Assembly: GCA_030042885.1 (NCBI GenBank)
Contig: JASHYW010000184.1
Span: 1 to 10,345, forward strand
Direction of reading: 5' to 3'
From: Streptosporangiaceae bacterium
GTDB lineage: Bacteria; Actinomycetota; Actinomycetes; Streptosporangiales; Streptosporangiaceae
Length of the DNA: 10,345 bases
A program made the translations under genes and the position numbers. This document shows positions 1 through 7,206 of the stretch, piece by piece. The notes under the pieces were generated by a model. That model saw nothing but the letters and a program-made list of their open reading frames with translations, was not told the DNA's origin and made no database searches. Each line of letters begins with the position of its first letter. The stretch's first letter is position 1.

Positions 1-2
1 CC

Positions 3-482
3 GGCACTCCCGGGCCCGCTCCCGGCTCCGAGCACGCTCCCGGGCTCGCCGCCGTGGTCGCGGCCGACGGGCTGCGCGTCCCATGGCGGTCCGGCACCTT
101 CGATCGCGTGCTGGCCGACGTGCCGTGCTCCAACCTCGGCGCACTGCGCCGCCGCCCCGAAGCCCGGTGGCGTAAGACCCCGGCCGACGTGCAGGAACTA
201 GCCGGGGTGCAGCGCGGGCTGCTCGACGCGGCCATCGATTCGGTCCGCCCCGGCGGCGTGGTGGCCTACGTGACGTGCTCTCCGCACCTGGCCGAGACCC
301 GCGACGTCGTCATGGCGGTCGCCGACCGCCGCGGTGACGTCGCGATCCTCGACGCTCCCGCCGTCCTCGCCGAGGTTCCCGGCCTGCGCGGCCCAGATCC
401 CAGGTTCGCCCAGTTCTGGCCGCACCGGCACGGCACCGACGCGATCTTCCTTGCCCTGCTCAAACGGCTCGACCGCGGCTGA
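3..482 (+). CDS. rsmB: RsmB-type 16S rRNA (cytosine-5) methyltransferase, 3' part
   Basis: This is the C-terminal catalytic part of a SAM-dependent RNA m5C methyltransferase of the RsmB/Sun family, which in known bacteria methylates C967 of 16S rRNA. The reading frame is open from the window edge (codon at 3), so the gene is 5'-truncated by the window; the GTG at 54 is most likely an internal valine. Seen: a DVPCSNLG motif (Pro-Cys-Ser codons 123-131), which is family motif IV, and VTCS (codons from 270), whose Cys (276-278) matches the catalytic cysteine of motif VI. The end, with [16 protein letters not shown], is the usual family C-terminus. A Pro/Gly/Ala-rich stretch precedes the VVAADG strand, probably a linker insertion. 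The last 23 bases overlap the convergent DUF2786 gene. Assignment to RsmB rather than another Sun-family enzyme is strong but rests on motifs alone. Confidence 0.9.
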   Translation, partial: GTPGPAPGSEHAPGLAAVVAADGLRVPWRSGTFDRVLADVPCSNLGALRRRPEARWRKTPADVQELAGVQRGLLDAAIDSVRPGGVVAYVTCSPHLAETRDVVMAVADRRGDVAILDAPAVLAEVPGLRGPDPRFAQFWPHRHGTDAIFLALLKRLDRG

Positions 483-1197
483 GCGCCCTGGTCTTCCCCA
501 GCTGGGCATTCCCGATGTCGGCCCGCTGCCCCTGGGCGTAGCCGACGCTGTAGCCCCGGCCGCTGTAGGTGATCCGGGTCCGCCGGGTCACCGGGTAAGC
601 CTGCTCCAGCTGCCGCCGGATGACGACCGCCCGGTCGGCCAGGACCAGCGCGGTGCTCGGCCCGGAGTGCGTGTCCGCTTCGGCACTGGCGGCGGCGCGC
701 TCCTCGGCCGCCCGGACCCGGGTGATGACGGCGGTCACGAAGCCGAGCAGCCAGCTTCGCCGCCAGGCCCGCGGGCTGCGGACTCCGTCGGGGACGACAG
801 CGGCGGCCAGGCCCCGGGCCATCTGCAGCAGCAGCGAGGTGTACAGGATGTCGGCCCGCTCCAGGTCCGAGGTGTAGCCGAATACGTGGATGCGCGCCCC
901 CGGCCCGCTGGTATGCAGCAGCACGCACTGGCAGCGCATGGCGCCCGCCAGCCCGGCCAGCAGGTGCGCCCTGACCTGCGCCCAGGGGTTGGCGATGTCG
1001 ATGACGCGGCTGCCCGGCCGGTCGGTGTCCGGGCGGAACGCGGCCAGCCGGGCCCGGTCGATGCCGTACCGGGCCATCAGCTCGGCGGCCTTCGCGGTGA
1101 GCGCCTCTGCCTCCGGCGGGGTCACCCCCTCGGCCTCGGCCTTGGCCAGCAGCTTGCGTACCCGGTCGAGCAGCGCGCTGGGCGGTTCTGACGGCAT
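460..1197 (-). CDS. DUF2786 domain protein
   Basis: A 245-residue protein of unknown function. Residues about 8-46 ([16 protein letters not shown], then [19 protein letters not shown]) match the DUF2786 pattern: a helix with a K-LL-A core, then an EA-rich helix ending in a YGI-like turn. The remainder resembles the C-terminal part commonly fused to DUF2786 in actinobacteria and phages, with [20 protein letters not shown] and a [13 protein letters not shown] helix. I see no signal peptide or membrane segment. The ATG at 1197 is preferred because GGAGG lies about 6 bases upstream; the GTG two codons earlier overlaps that ribosome binding site. The 3' end overlaps the rsmB end by 23 bases (convergent), and the gene diverges from rpe. 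No biochemical role can be given; similar proteins are often found on phages and plasmids but this location looks chromosomal. Confidence 0.85.
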   Translation of the reverse strand: MPSEPPSALLDRVRKLLAKAEAEGVTPPEAEALTAKAAELMARYGIDRARLAAFRPDTDRPGSRVIDIANPWAQVRAHLLAGLAGAMRCQCVLLHTSGPGARIHVFGYTSDLERADILYTSLLLQMARGLAAAVVPDGVRSPRAWRRSWLLGFVTAVITRVRAAEERAAASAEADTHSGPSTALVLADRAVVIRRQLEQAYPVTRRTRITYSGRGYSVGYAQGQRADIGNAQLGKTRALSRGRAV

Positions 1198-1237
1198 GGG
1201 CACCCTCCAGGTCGTTCCAAGTCGAACTCAGAATCGA

Positions 1238-1243
1238 ACTGTA
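1238..1243 (-). promoter_or_regulatory. Candidate -10 box for the DUF2786 gene, overlapped by a dyad
   Basis: On the minus strand TACAGT fits the actinobacterial TANNNT -10 pattern and would put the transcript start near 1231, about 34 bases before the ATG, leaving room for the GGAGG site. No good -35 is seen. The -10 overlaps the perfect dyad GTACC-TGCAT-GGTAC (1241-1255), which could be an operator. Weak, position-based call. Confidence 0.3.
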
Positions 1244-1255
1244 CCTGCATGGTAC
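1241..1255. repeat. Inverted repeat GTACC(N5)GGTAC in divergent promoter region
   Basis: Perfect 5-bp arms with a 5-base spacer. A second pair with the same arms, GTACC(N10)GGTAC, lies at 1324-1343, also followed by G. Two directly repeated TCGAACT words (1222-1228 and 1234-1240) sit next to the first dyad. The set lies between two divergent genes, where operators are expected. No regulator is identified. Confidence 0.4.
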
Positions 1256-1360
1256 GACATTCCCGGATTCCTCGGGCTCTGGCGCGTCGCCCCACCACGC
1301 TCGATCGAGGTGGATGGGCCATCGTACCTGTAAGAACCGGTACGTCGGGCCGTCGGCCTC

Positions 1361-1388
1361 GGTGCGGTCCGGCGGTCCGGACCGCACC
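1361..1388. repeat. Perfect 12-bp inverted repeat upstream of rpe
   Basis: GGTGCGGTCCGG (1361-1372) and CCGGACCGCACC (1377-1388) are exact reverse complements separated by only CGGT, so the DNA or RNA could form a very stable hairpin. No T-tract follows on either strand, and no gene runs into it, so a normal intrinsic terminator is unlikely. It ends 33 bases before the rpe ATG and its right arm covers the -35 position relative to the candidate -10 at 1406-1411, which would suit an operator. Function unknown. Confidence 0.6.
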
Positions 1389-1405
1389 CACGCACCCAGG
1401 CACTC

Positions 1406-1411
1406 TACACT
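1406..1411 (+). promoter_or_regulatory. Candidate -10 box for rpe
   Basis: TACACT fits TANNNT and ends 10 bases before the rpe ATG at 1422. The transcript would start only a few bases before the ATG, so rpe may be leaderless or nearly so; consistent with this, no Shine-Dalgarno sequence is visible before the ATG. No clear -35; the 12-bp inverted repeat occupies that position. Confidence 0.35.
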
Positions 1412-1421
1412 CGGCCTTACT

Positions 1422-2129
1422 ATGGCTGTTCAGATCTCGCCGAGCATCCTGTCCGCGGACTTTGCCCGGCTCGCCGACGAGGCCGCCGCGGTCGCCGCGG
1501 TCGCGGACTGGCTGCATGTCGACGTCATGGATAACCACTTCGTGCCGAACCTCACCCTCGGCCTGCCAGTCGTCAAGTCGCTGCTCAAGCACACTACGCT
1601 GCCCCTCGACTGCCACCTGATGATTGAGGAGCCGGACCGCTGGGCGCCGGAATACGCCGAGGCCGGAGCGCGCAACGTGACGATCCACGCCGAGGCGGTG
1701 CGCGCCCCGGTCCGCACCCTGCGCGCCATCCGCGCCGCCGGAGCCCGCGCCGGGCTGGCCGTCAACCCGGGCACCGCGATAGAGCCGTACCAGGACCTGC
1801 TACCCGAGGTTGACATGCTGCTGCTGATGACGGTGGAGCCGGGTTTCGGCGGGCAGTACTTCCTCGACATCGTGCTGCCGAAGCTGCGCCGCGCTCGCGC
1901 CCTGCTGGCCGGCCGCGGTGCCGCGGTGTGGCTCCAGGTCGACGGCGGGGTGAGTGAGGAGACCATCGAGCGGTGCGCGGAGGCGGGCGCGGACGTGTTC
2001 GTGGCCGGGTCGGCGGTCTACGGCTCCGACGATCCCGCCCGCGCGGTCCAGGCCCTCCGGGCCCAAGCCGAGCGCGCCACCGCCCACTCCGCCTGGGCCG
2101 CTCACACCCCACCGCGCCGCCCCGGCTGA
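1422..2129 (+). CDS. rpe: Ribulose-phosphate 3-epimerase
   Basis: A cytosolic TIM-barrel enzyme that interconverts D-ribulose 5-phosphate and D-xylulose 5-phosphate in the pentose phosphate pathway. Seen in a 235-residue product: SPSILSADF at the N-terminus, [12 protein letters not shown] (His32 and Asp34), CHLMIEEP (His65), [19 protein letters not shown] (Asp174) and AGSAVYG. These are the family's metal and catalytic positions. The usual DVMDGHFVPN Gly is Asn here. The start chosen is the ATG giving [10 protein letters not shown]; a longer in-frame start at 1314 would add an unrelated arginine-rich leader. The C-terminal 15 or so residues (to PRRPG) extend past the normal family end and overlap the end of the opposing sigma-factor remnant by 28 bases. 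Ribulose 5-phosphate is also the substrate of the DHBP synthase encoded downstream, which may explain why rpe is often near rib genes in actinobacteria. Confidence 0.95.
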   Translation: MAVQISPSILSADFARLADEAAAVAAVADWLHVDVMDNHFVPNLTLGLPVVKSLLKHTTLPLDCHLMIEEPDRWAPEYAEAGARNVTIHAEAVRAPVRTLRAIRAAGARAGLAVNPGTAIEPYQDLLPEVDMLLLMTVEPGFGGQYFLDIVLPKLRRARALLAGRGAAVWLQVDGGVSEETIERCAEAGADVFVAGSAVYGSDDPARAVQALRAQAERATAHSAWAAHTPPRRPG

Positions 2130-2476
2130 TCTCCTCGTTTGCACCGAACGGACCGGGCTGACCCTGTCCGCGACAGCCTGCTCGTCCGCCGGGGAGGACG
2201 CCTGCGGCCCGGTCCGGGGTGAGTTCGGTGCAGACCACGGCACTCGTTGCGGGCCACGGCATATAGCCACGGCCGGAGCCGGTTCTGATCACGCAGTCCC
2301 GCCAACCTGGACGCCGCGATGATGAAGGTGTCCTGCACGGCGTCGGCGGCATCGGCCGGCTCGCGCAGCAGGGAACGGCAGTGGGTGTACAGCGGTGACG
2401 CGTACCTGTCGTAGGCCTCGGCCAGCCCTTCCGGGTCGCCCGCCACGATGGCCGCGACCACCTCGCTGTCGCGCAT
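2102..2476 (-). pseudogene. ECF-type sigma factor remnant, truncated after region 2
   Basis: Residues 1-80 clearly read as region 2 of an ECF (sigma-70 family) RNA polymerase sigma factor: EAYDRYASPLYTHCRSLL, then EPADAADAVQDTFIIAASRL, then RLRPWLYAVARNEC, the core- and -10-binding helices. After CRGLHR the frame turns into a low-complexity Arg/Pro/Gly string and stops at 124 residues inside the end of rpe. The linker and region 4 (-35 recognition) are absent in all three minus-strand frames that I followed; another frame offers an acidic ADEQAVADRV segment from about 2190 that could be a linker remnant after a frameshift. I therefore call it a 3'-truncated, probably dead gene. The 5' end looks intact, with a start at the ATG and a possible leaderless promoter. 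It could still make a short region-2 peptide; this is inference. Confidence 0.7.
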
Positions 2477-2481
2477 AGTGC

Positions 2482-2487
2482 ATTATG
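2482..2487 (-). promoter_or_regulatory. Candidate leaderless promoter of the sigma-factor remnant
   Basis: On the minus strand CATAAT (five of six matches to TATAAT) ends 5 bases before the ATG at 2476, and no Shine-Dalgarno is visible, as expected for a leaderless actinobacterial transcript. Next to it lies GCGGGTTA (minus-strand reading of 2488-2495), a word that recurs at 2713-2720. Confidence 0.35.
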
Positions 2488-2701
2488 TAACCCGCGCCAC
2501 GGTGCAGACCGCCATTACCGGCTCAAGTCGGTACAGGAGCCCGCGCCGTACGACCGGACGCCAGGAGATCGCCCCCCCTCCGTGGCGAGCTCCCGGCATC
2601 CAGCCCGTTTCCCTTGTCGCTCCCCACCGGAATGAGTCTGGGCACCGCAGCCCGCCAACGCTTTTGCTGAGATTTTTGATGCTGTGTCTTCTTGATCGTT
2701 C

Positions 2702-2802
2702 GCGTTATGCAATAACCCGCTATGGTTGCTCGCCGTGCTGCCCGCACCGGCCGCTCGCGCAGGCCGAGAAGGCCTGCACTCGCGAGCCGGTTTGCATAAC
2801 GC
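2702..2802. repeat. Large imperfect palindrome with 11-bp terminal inverted repeats
   Basis: GCGTTATGCAA (2702-2712) and TTGCATAACGC (2792-2802) are exact reverse complements. Inside them are further nested pairs: ACCGG (2746-2750) with CCGGT (2787-2791), CTCGCG (2754-2759) with CGCGAG (2781-2786), and CAGGCC (2760-2765) with GGCCTG (2771-2776) around a GAGAA loop. The right half is therefore a strong stem, while about 33 bases after the left terminal arm are unpaired. It could be a short miniature element, a folded RNA, or a recombination site. No flanking target duplication was recognised. Confidence 0.5.
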
Positions 2803-2886
2803 TCGCTGGCCTGACGTGAGTGTGCTGCCGGGCCGCCGAACCCCTGGATCGTGCCGGTCACAGCCCCGCGCCCCGGCCGGGCATGT

Positions 2887-3567
2887 TCACCAGTTGCCGA
2901 GGTGCTCGAGCAGTTCGCTCAGCCGGCAGATGACCGCGTCGGGCTCCGCGGCCTCGAACCCGGGCACGTCGGAATTCGGGACCAGGACGGCGCGCATGCC
3001 CACGCTCTTCGCGCCGTGCACGTCGTCGTACGGGCGGTCGCCGACGAAGACGCAGTCGGCCGGATCGGTCATCCCGATGGCCCGCATGGCGGCCCGGAAC
3101 GCCTCCGGGTGCGGCTTTACCCACGGGATCTCGCTGGTGTACACCGCCCCGTCGATCAGCTCGAGGATCTCGTCCCTGATGAAGATCTGCTCATGAACCT
3201 GGCGCGGCCACATGGTGTTGGACAGCACGCCCACCTTGATGCCCCGCCGCCGCAGTTCCCGCAGCAGCGGCGCCGCGTCCGGGTCGGTAAGCGTGTGCGG
3301 ATCCCACGCCTCGTAGTAGCTGGACAGGAAGTCAGCCGAGGCCGTGATCCCCGCCCGCGCGAATACCGCATCCATCGTGACCCTTTGCTGCACGCTGTTG
3401 GCCAGCCGCCACAGCTCCATCTCCGCCGAACGGGCCGCCGCGGCCATCGCGGCCGCGTCGGCGGCCGGGTAGTGCCGCCTGCACACCGAGAGCCATAGTT
3501 CCTCGTGGTCGACGGCGTGCCACGGGGTCAGTGTGCCGCCCCAGTCGAAAATGACCGCCCTCACCAT
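2887..3567 (-). CDS. HAD-family hydrolase (subfamily IA-like)
   Basis: A 226-residue cytosolic protein of the haloacid dehalogenase superfamily, probably a small-molecule phosphatase of unknown substrate. Seen in order: motif I FDWGGT (nucleophile Asp8), a helical cap at about 16-95, motif II VLSNT (Ser116), motif III WVKPHPEAF (Lys151) and motif IV VFVGDRPYDDVHGAK (Asp177, Asp181/182). In motif I the second aspartate of the usual DxD, the general acid/base of phosphatases, is Gly10. The start is placed at the ATG before VRAVIFDWGG because homologues begin there and a TAGGAT -10 lies 7 bases upstream; a 15-residue longer frame reaches 3612 but runs into the terminator. It stands alone: a terminator separates it from the secreted-protein gene upstream, and no partner lies downstream. 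Confidence 0.88.
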   Translation of the reverse strand: MVRAVIFDWGGTLTPWHAVDHEELWLSVCRRHYPAADAAAMAAAARSAEMELWRLANSVQQRVTMDAVFARAGITASADFLSSYYEAWDPHTLTDPDAAPLLRELRRRGIKVGVLSNTMWPRQVHEQIFIRDEILELIDGAVYTSEIPWVKPHPEAFRAAMRAIGMTDPADCVFVGDRPYDDVHGAKSVGMRAVLVPNSDVPGFEAAEPDAVICRLSELLEHLGNW

Positions 3568-3574
3568 GACTGGG

Positions 3575-3580
3575 ATCCTA
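3575..3580 (-). promoter_or_regulatory. Candidate leaderless promoter of the HAD gene
   Basis: On the minus strand TAGGAT matches TANNNT and ends exactly 7 bases before the ATG at 3567, so transcription would start at or next to the A of the start codon. A weak AGGA overlaps it but is not needed. No obvious -35. Confidence 0.4.
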
Positions 3581-3611
3581 TGCGGGCCCGGGGGTCCGTG
3601 ACCGTACGGCA

Positions 3612-3647
3612 AAAGACCCCCGCCTGGTAGCTAGGACGGGGGTCTTT
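3612..3647 (-). terminator. Intrinsic terminator after the secreted-protein gene
   Basis: AAAGACCCCCG (3612-3622) and CGGGGGTCTTT (3637-3647) form a perfect 11-bp stem, with CCT/AGG possibly adding 3 pairs inside the 14-base loop. Read on the minus strand it ends in TTTT. It lies 48 bases beyond the stop codon of the minus-strand gene at 3696-4244 and before the HAD promoter, so it most likely ends that transcript. The stem would also work in the plus direction, with only three Ts. Confidence 0.85.
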
Positions 3648-3695
3648 GTGCCGGTCAACCTATTGAGTTATCACCGTTTGCGGTGGTCTCGGCTG

Positions 3696-4244
3696 TCAGT
3701 AGTAGTGGTGCTTGGGCAGGGTGACCGGGCCGGAGGCGTGGATGATCGTGAACGTGCTGATCGGAGGTGCATGGAAATTGCACCGCCAGCCGTAGCCGTA
3801 GCCCTTGCGTGGGAACGTCTGAACGCTGAACAGGTAGTAGTTTCCCCATCCGCGCAGGCCCCACAGGCGTCCCATTCCGTTGAAGATCTGGTACGTGCCG
3901 CTAGAGGTGAAGAATACCTGGCACGCCGTCCAGTCCGTCTTGGTGGAACCGGGGCCGTTGGCTTGGGCCTTCACCAGGAAGCTGCCGCCGGCGATGTAGG
4001 CGGACAGCCGCGTCGTGCCCTGGTAGCTCGACGTGGTGACGAACACGCCGGAGCCGTTGAACACGCCTGAAGCGCTAGCCCAGTACACGGGCAGTTGGGC
4101 TGATGAGTGGGTAGTGAGCACGAAGCTCTCCTGCCCAAACCGGAAACCCTGAGGGCTGGTGGTTGAGGCGCTGGCTGCCGTGCCTCCCGCGGCTACCAGG
4201 CTGGCTGCTAGCGCAGCGATGACGAGTGGTCTTGCGATTCGCAC
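3696..4244 (-). CDS. Putative secreted protein of unknown function
   Basis: A 182-residue protein that I do not recognise. The N-terminus is a typical Sec signal peptide: Arg at 3 and 5, a hydrophobic Ala/Leu/Val core (7-20), and a likely cleavage after ASA near residue 26. The mature part of about 155 residues is rich in Ser, Thr, Gly, Tyr, Phe and Trp in short alternating strands, suggesting a beta-rich fold. It has just two cysteines (108 and 155), which could form one disulfide, and a GKGYGYGWRCNF-like aromatic-glycine segment near 147-157 (RKGYGYGWRC). It ends in KHHYY. The GTG start is supported by AGGAGG about 10 bases upstream. Codon use is less GC-biased than in neighbouring genes, hinting at a different history. 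It is transcribed alone, ends at a strong terminator, and diverges from the riboflavin operon. Family searches could change this call; secretion is fairly sure. Confidence 0.8.
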   Translation of the reverse strand: MRIARPLVIAALAASLVAAGGTAASASTTSPQGFRFGQESFVLTTHSSAQLPVYWASASGVFNGSGVFVTTSSYQGTTRLSAYIAGGSFLVKAQANGPGSTKTDWTACQVFFTSSGTYQIFNGMGRLWGLRGWGNYYLFSVQTFPRKGYGYGWRCNFHAPPISTFTIIHASGPVTLPKHHYY

Positions 4245-4360
4245 GATGGCTCCCCTCCTGTGCGATTGTGACCGGTATGTGCCTAGATGTAGGCCTCAGG
4301 TACTCCTTCCTTGTTGATGACTGTTTGAGCAAGGCTAACTCCGAGGCCGAGCCGGGTAAA

Positions 4361-4415
4361 GGACGACCGCCGCCGGTGCCGGGTCACCGGGCACCAGGCG
4401 GCGGCCAGTACGTCC
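4361..4415. repeat. Strong long hairpin between secreted-protein gene and rib operon
   Basis: Nested complementary arms: GGACG (4361-4365) with CGTCC (4411-4415), CCGCCGCC (4367-4374) with GGCGGCGG (4397-4404), and GGTGCC (4375-4380) with GGCACC (4390-4395), closed by a small GTCA loop. This is 19 or more base pairs, mostly GC. A second small hairpin, TGGAC-TGCC-GTCCA, follows at 4421-4434. Neither has a T-tract. They precede the expected rib promoter, so they may be DNA-level operators or a transcript barrier between divergent units. Confidence 0.55.
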
Positions 4416-4463
4416 GCAGATGGACTGCCGTCCAGGGCGGAATACCTCATATGGCACACTGGC

Positions 4464-4469
4464 TATACG
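4464..4469 (+). promoter_or_regulatory. Candidate -10 box of the riboflavin operon
   Basis: TATACG resembles a -10 hexamer (first four bases match TATAAT). Its distance would start the transcript at about 4476, exactly at the 5' edge of the riboswitch P1 stem, which is the main support. No recognisable -35. Confidence 0.4.
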
Positions 4470-4476
4470 AGCAAGA

Positions 4477-4603
4477 GCGTGCTCCGGGGTCGGTGAAACT
4501 CCGAACCGGCGGTGAAAGTCCGCGACCCGTCCGCCGCCAGCGGCCGGCTGACCCGGTGAAACTCCGGGACCGACGGTAAAAGTCCGGATGGGAGGCAGCA
4601 CGC
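4477..4603 (+). promoter_or_regulatory. FMN riboswitch (RFN element)
   Basis: The conserved FMN-binding aptamer is easy to read: GGTGAAACTCCG, then ACCGGCGGTGAAAGTCCGCGA, repeated closely as GGTGAAACTCCGGGACCGACGG and AAAGTCCGGATGGGAGG. The P1 helix closes it: GCGTGCT (4477-4483) pairs perfectly with AGCACGC (4597-4603). The two near-identical CGGTGAAACTCCG words (4491-4503 and 4554-4566) belong to the pseudo-symmetric core. Binding of FMN is known to lower expression of riboflavin synthesis genes, so this should repress ribE-ribBA-ribH. The only gene directly downstream is ribE. Confidence 0.97.
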
Positions 4604-4632
4604 ACGCGGCCAGGCCAACCCCCCGGCCGCGT
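4604..4632 (+). promoter_or_regulatory. Likely riboswitch expression-platform hairpin
   Basis: ACGCGGCC (4604-4611) and GGCCGCGT (4625-4632) form a perfect 8-bp stem that starts at the base after P1. No U-tract follows, so it is not a standard terminator; control of ribE translation, or Rho-aided termination, is more likely. A second weaker hairpin (GCGCGTAC with GTACCCGCGC, 4639-4660) follows. The ribE ribosome binding site at about 4690-4697 is downstream of both. Confidence 0.45.
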
Positions 4633-4706
4633 CAGGAAGCGCGTACGCATGTACCCGCGCACCCCGGAGCCGGACGGCAGGTCGGGCTTCGAGGAGGGAA
4701 GCGCGG

Positions 4707-5317
4707 ATGTTCACCGGGATCGTGGCTGAACTCGGCGAGGTGGCCAGAATCGAGCACCGCGGCGACGCTGCTCGGCTGACCATCCGGGGTTCCACCGATG
4801 ATGTATCCCCTGGTGAGTCGATCGCGGTCAACGGCGTCTGCCTGACCGTCACCGGCGTCATCGACGGAACGTTCACCGCGGACGTGATGGGGGAGACCCT
4901 CGAACGTTCCGGCCTGGGCGCGCTGACCCCCGGAGCGCCGGTCAACCTGGAGCGCTCGGTCCGCCCCGCCGACCGCCTGGGCGGCCATCTCGTCCAGGGC
5001 CACGTGGACGCGACCGGGACGATCGTCTCCCGCTCGCCCGCTGCCCACTGGGACCGGGTCAGGATCAGCCTCCCGGCCGCCATCTCCCGCTACGTGGTGC
5101 ACAAGGGATCGATCGCGGTGGACGGGGTCAGCCTCACCGTCTCCGCGCTCGGCACCCCAGAGACCGGGACGGGCGAGGGCTGGTTCGAAATCATCCTCAT
5201 CCCGGAGACCCTCAAGCGCACTACTCTGGGCATCAGGCAACCAGGTGACACCGTGAACCTCGAGGCAGACGTCATCGCCAAGTACGTGGAGAGGCTGCTA
5301 AACGGGGAGGGACACCA

Positions 5318-5321
<4 letters not shown>
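4707..5321 (+). CDS. ribE: Riboflavin synthase, alpha chain
   Basis: Catalyses the last step of riboflavin synthesis, the dismutation of two 6,7-dimethyl-8-ribityllumazine molecules to riboflavin and the pyrimidinedione. The 204-residue length is normal for the family. The two lumazine-binding domains are seen as an internal duplication: MFTGIV at the N-terminus with [13 protein letters not shown] (about 37-49), and [14 protein letters not shown] (about 91-104) followed by [13 protein letters not shown] (about 132-144), [12 protein letters not shown] and a closing helix, [16 protein letters not shown]. The start ATG has GAGGAGGG about 8 bases upstream and gives the canonical MFTGIV. It is the first gene after the FMN riboswitch, and its stop overlaps the ribBA start by four bases (GTGA), so the two are probably translationally coupled. 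The same gene is called ribC in Escherichia coli. Confidence 0.97.
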
Positions 5322-7128
<1,807 letters not shown>

Positions 7129-7200
7129 TTTTTTTTCCTCAAGCCCGCCCTATTCTCTCCCCCGAACCCACCCTTTTTCTCCCCCAAGCCCACCCAAAGG
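7129..7200 (+). repeat. Pyrimidine-rich, G-poor spacer with imperfect tandem repeats
   Basis: The 72 bases between ribH and hisG contain only six Gs. They can be laid out as about three degenerate units of 18-24 bases ending in AAGCCCGCCC, GAACCCACCC and AAGCCCACCC, separated by T-rich runs (TATT, TTTTT) and CTC(C/T)CCCC. Such C-rich, G-poor RNA is what Rho protein loads on, so this may be a Rho-dependent stop or attenuator between the riboflavin and histidine genes. The 3' end supplies AAAGGA, the hisG ribosome binding site. Confidence 0.55.
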
Positions 7201-7206
7201 ATGCCG

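Larger units (their letters stand above)
2477..2886. other. Non-coding stretch between sigma remnant and HAD gene
   Basis: No frame here reads like a real protein; open frames on both strands are short, arginine- and serine-rich and lack recognisable motifs. The segment around 2650-2725 is noticeably richer in A and T than its neighbours (for example the TTTTGCTGAGATTTTTGATG region), which may mark foreign or decayed DNA. It holds an imperfect palindrome (2702-2802) and the sigma-gene promoter at its left end. Confidence 0.55.

Noticed and set aside
54..482. A complete small methyltransferase gene starting at GTG 54
   Set aside because: The frame is open to the window edge, and the SAM-binding motifs that a working enzyme needs would lie upstream of 54; this is the tail of a longer gene.
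266..1387. Long minus-strand frame and plus-strand frames across the DUF2786 gene
   Set aside because: They overlap the rsmB and DUF2786 genes in other frames and read as arginine/alanine/proline-rich low-complexity sequence with no motifs.
2702..2802. Integron attC site
   Set aside because: The TTATGC/GCATAAC ends recall attC boxes, but the GTTRRRY/RYYYAAC core pair and the paired L boxes in the right arrangement are not found, and no integrase or cassette array is present.
2523..2861. A 112-codon minus-strand frame in the non-coding stretch
   Set aside because: No motif, no good ribosome binding site, and it crosses the palindromic element; composition does not look like a selected protein.
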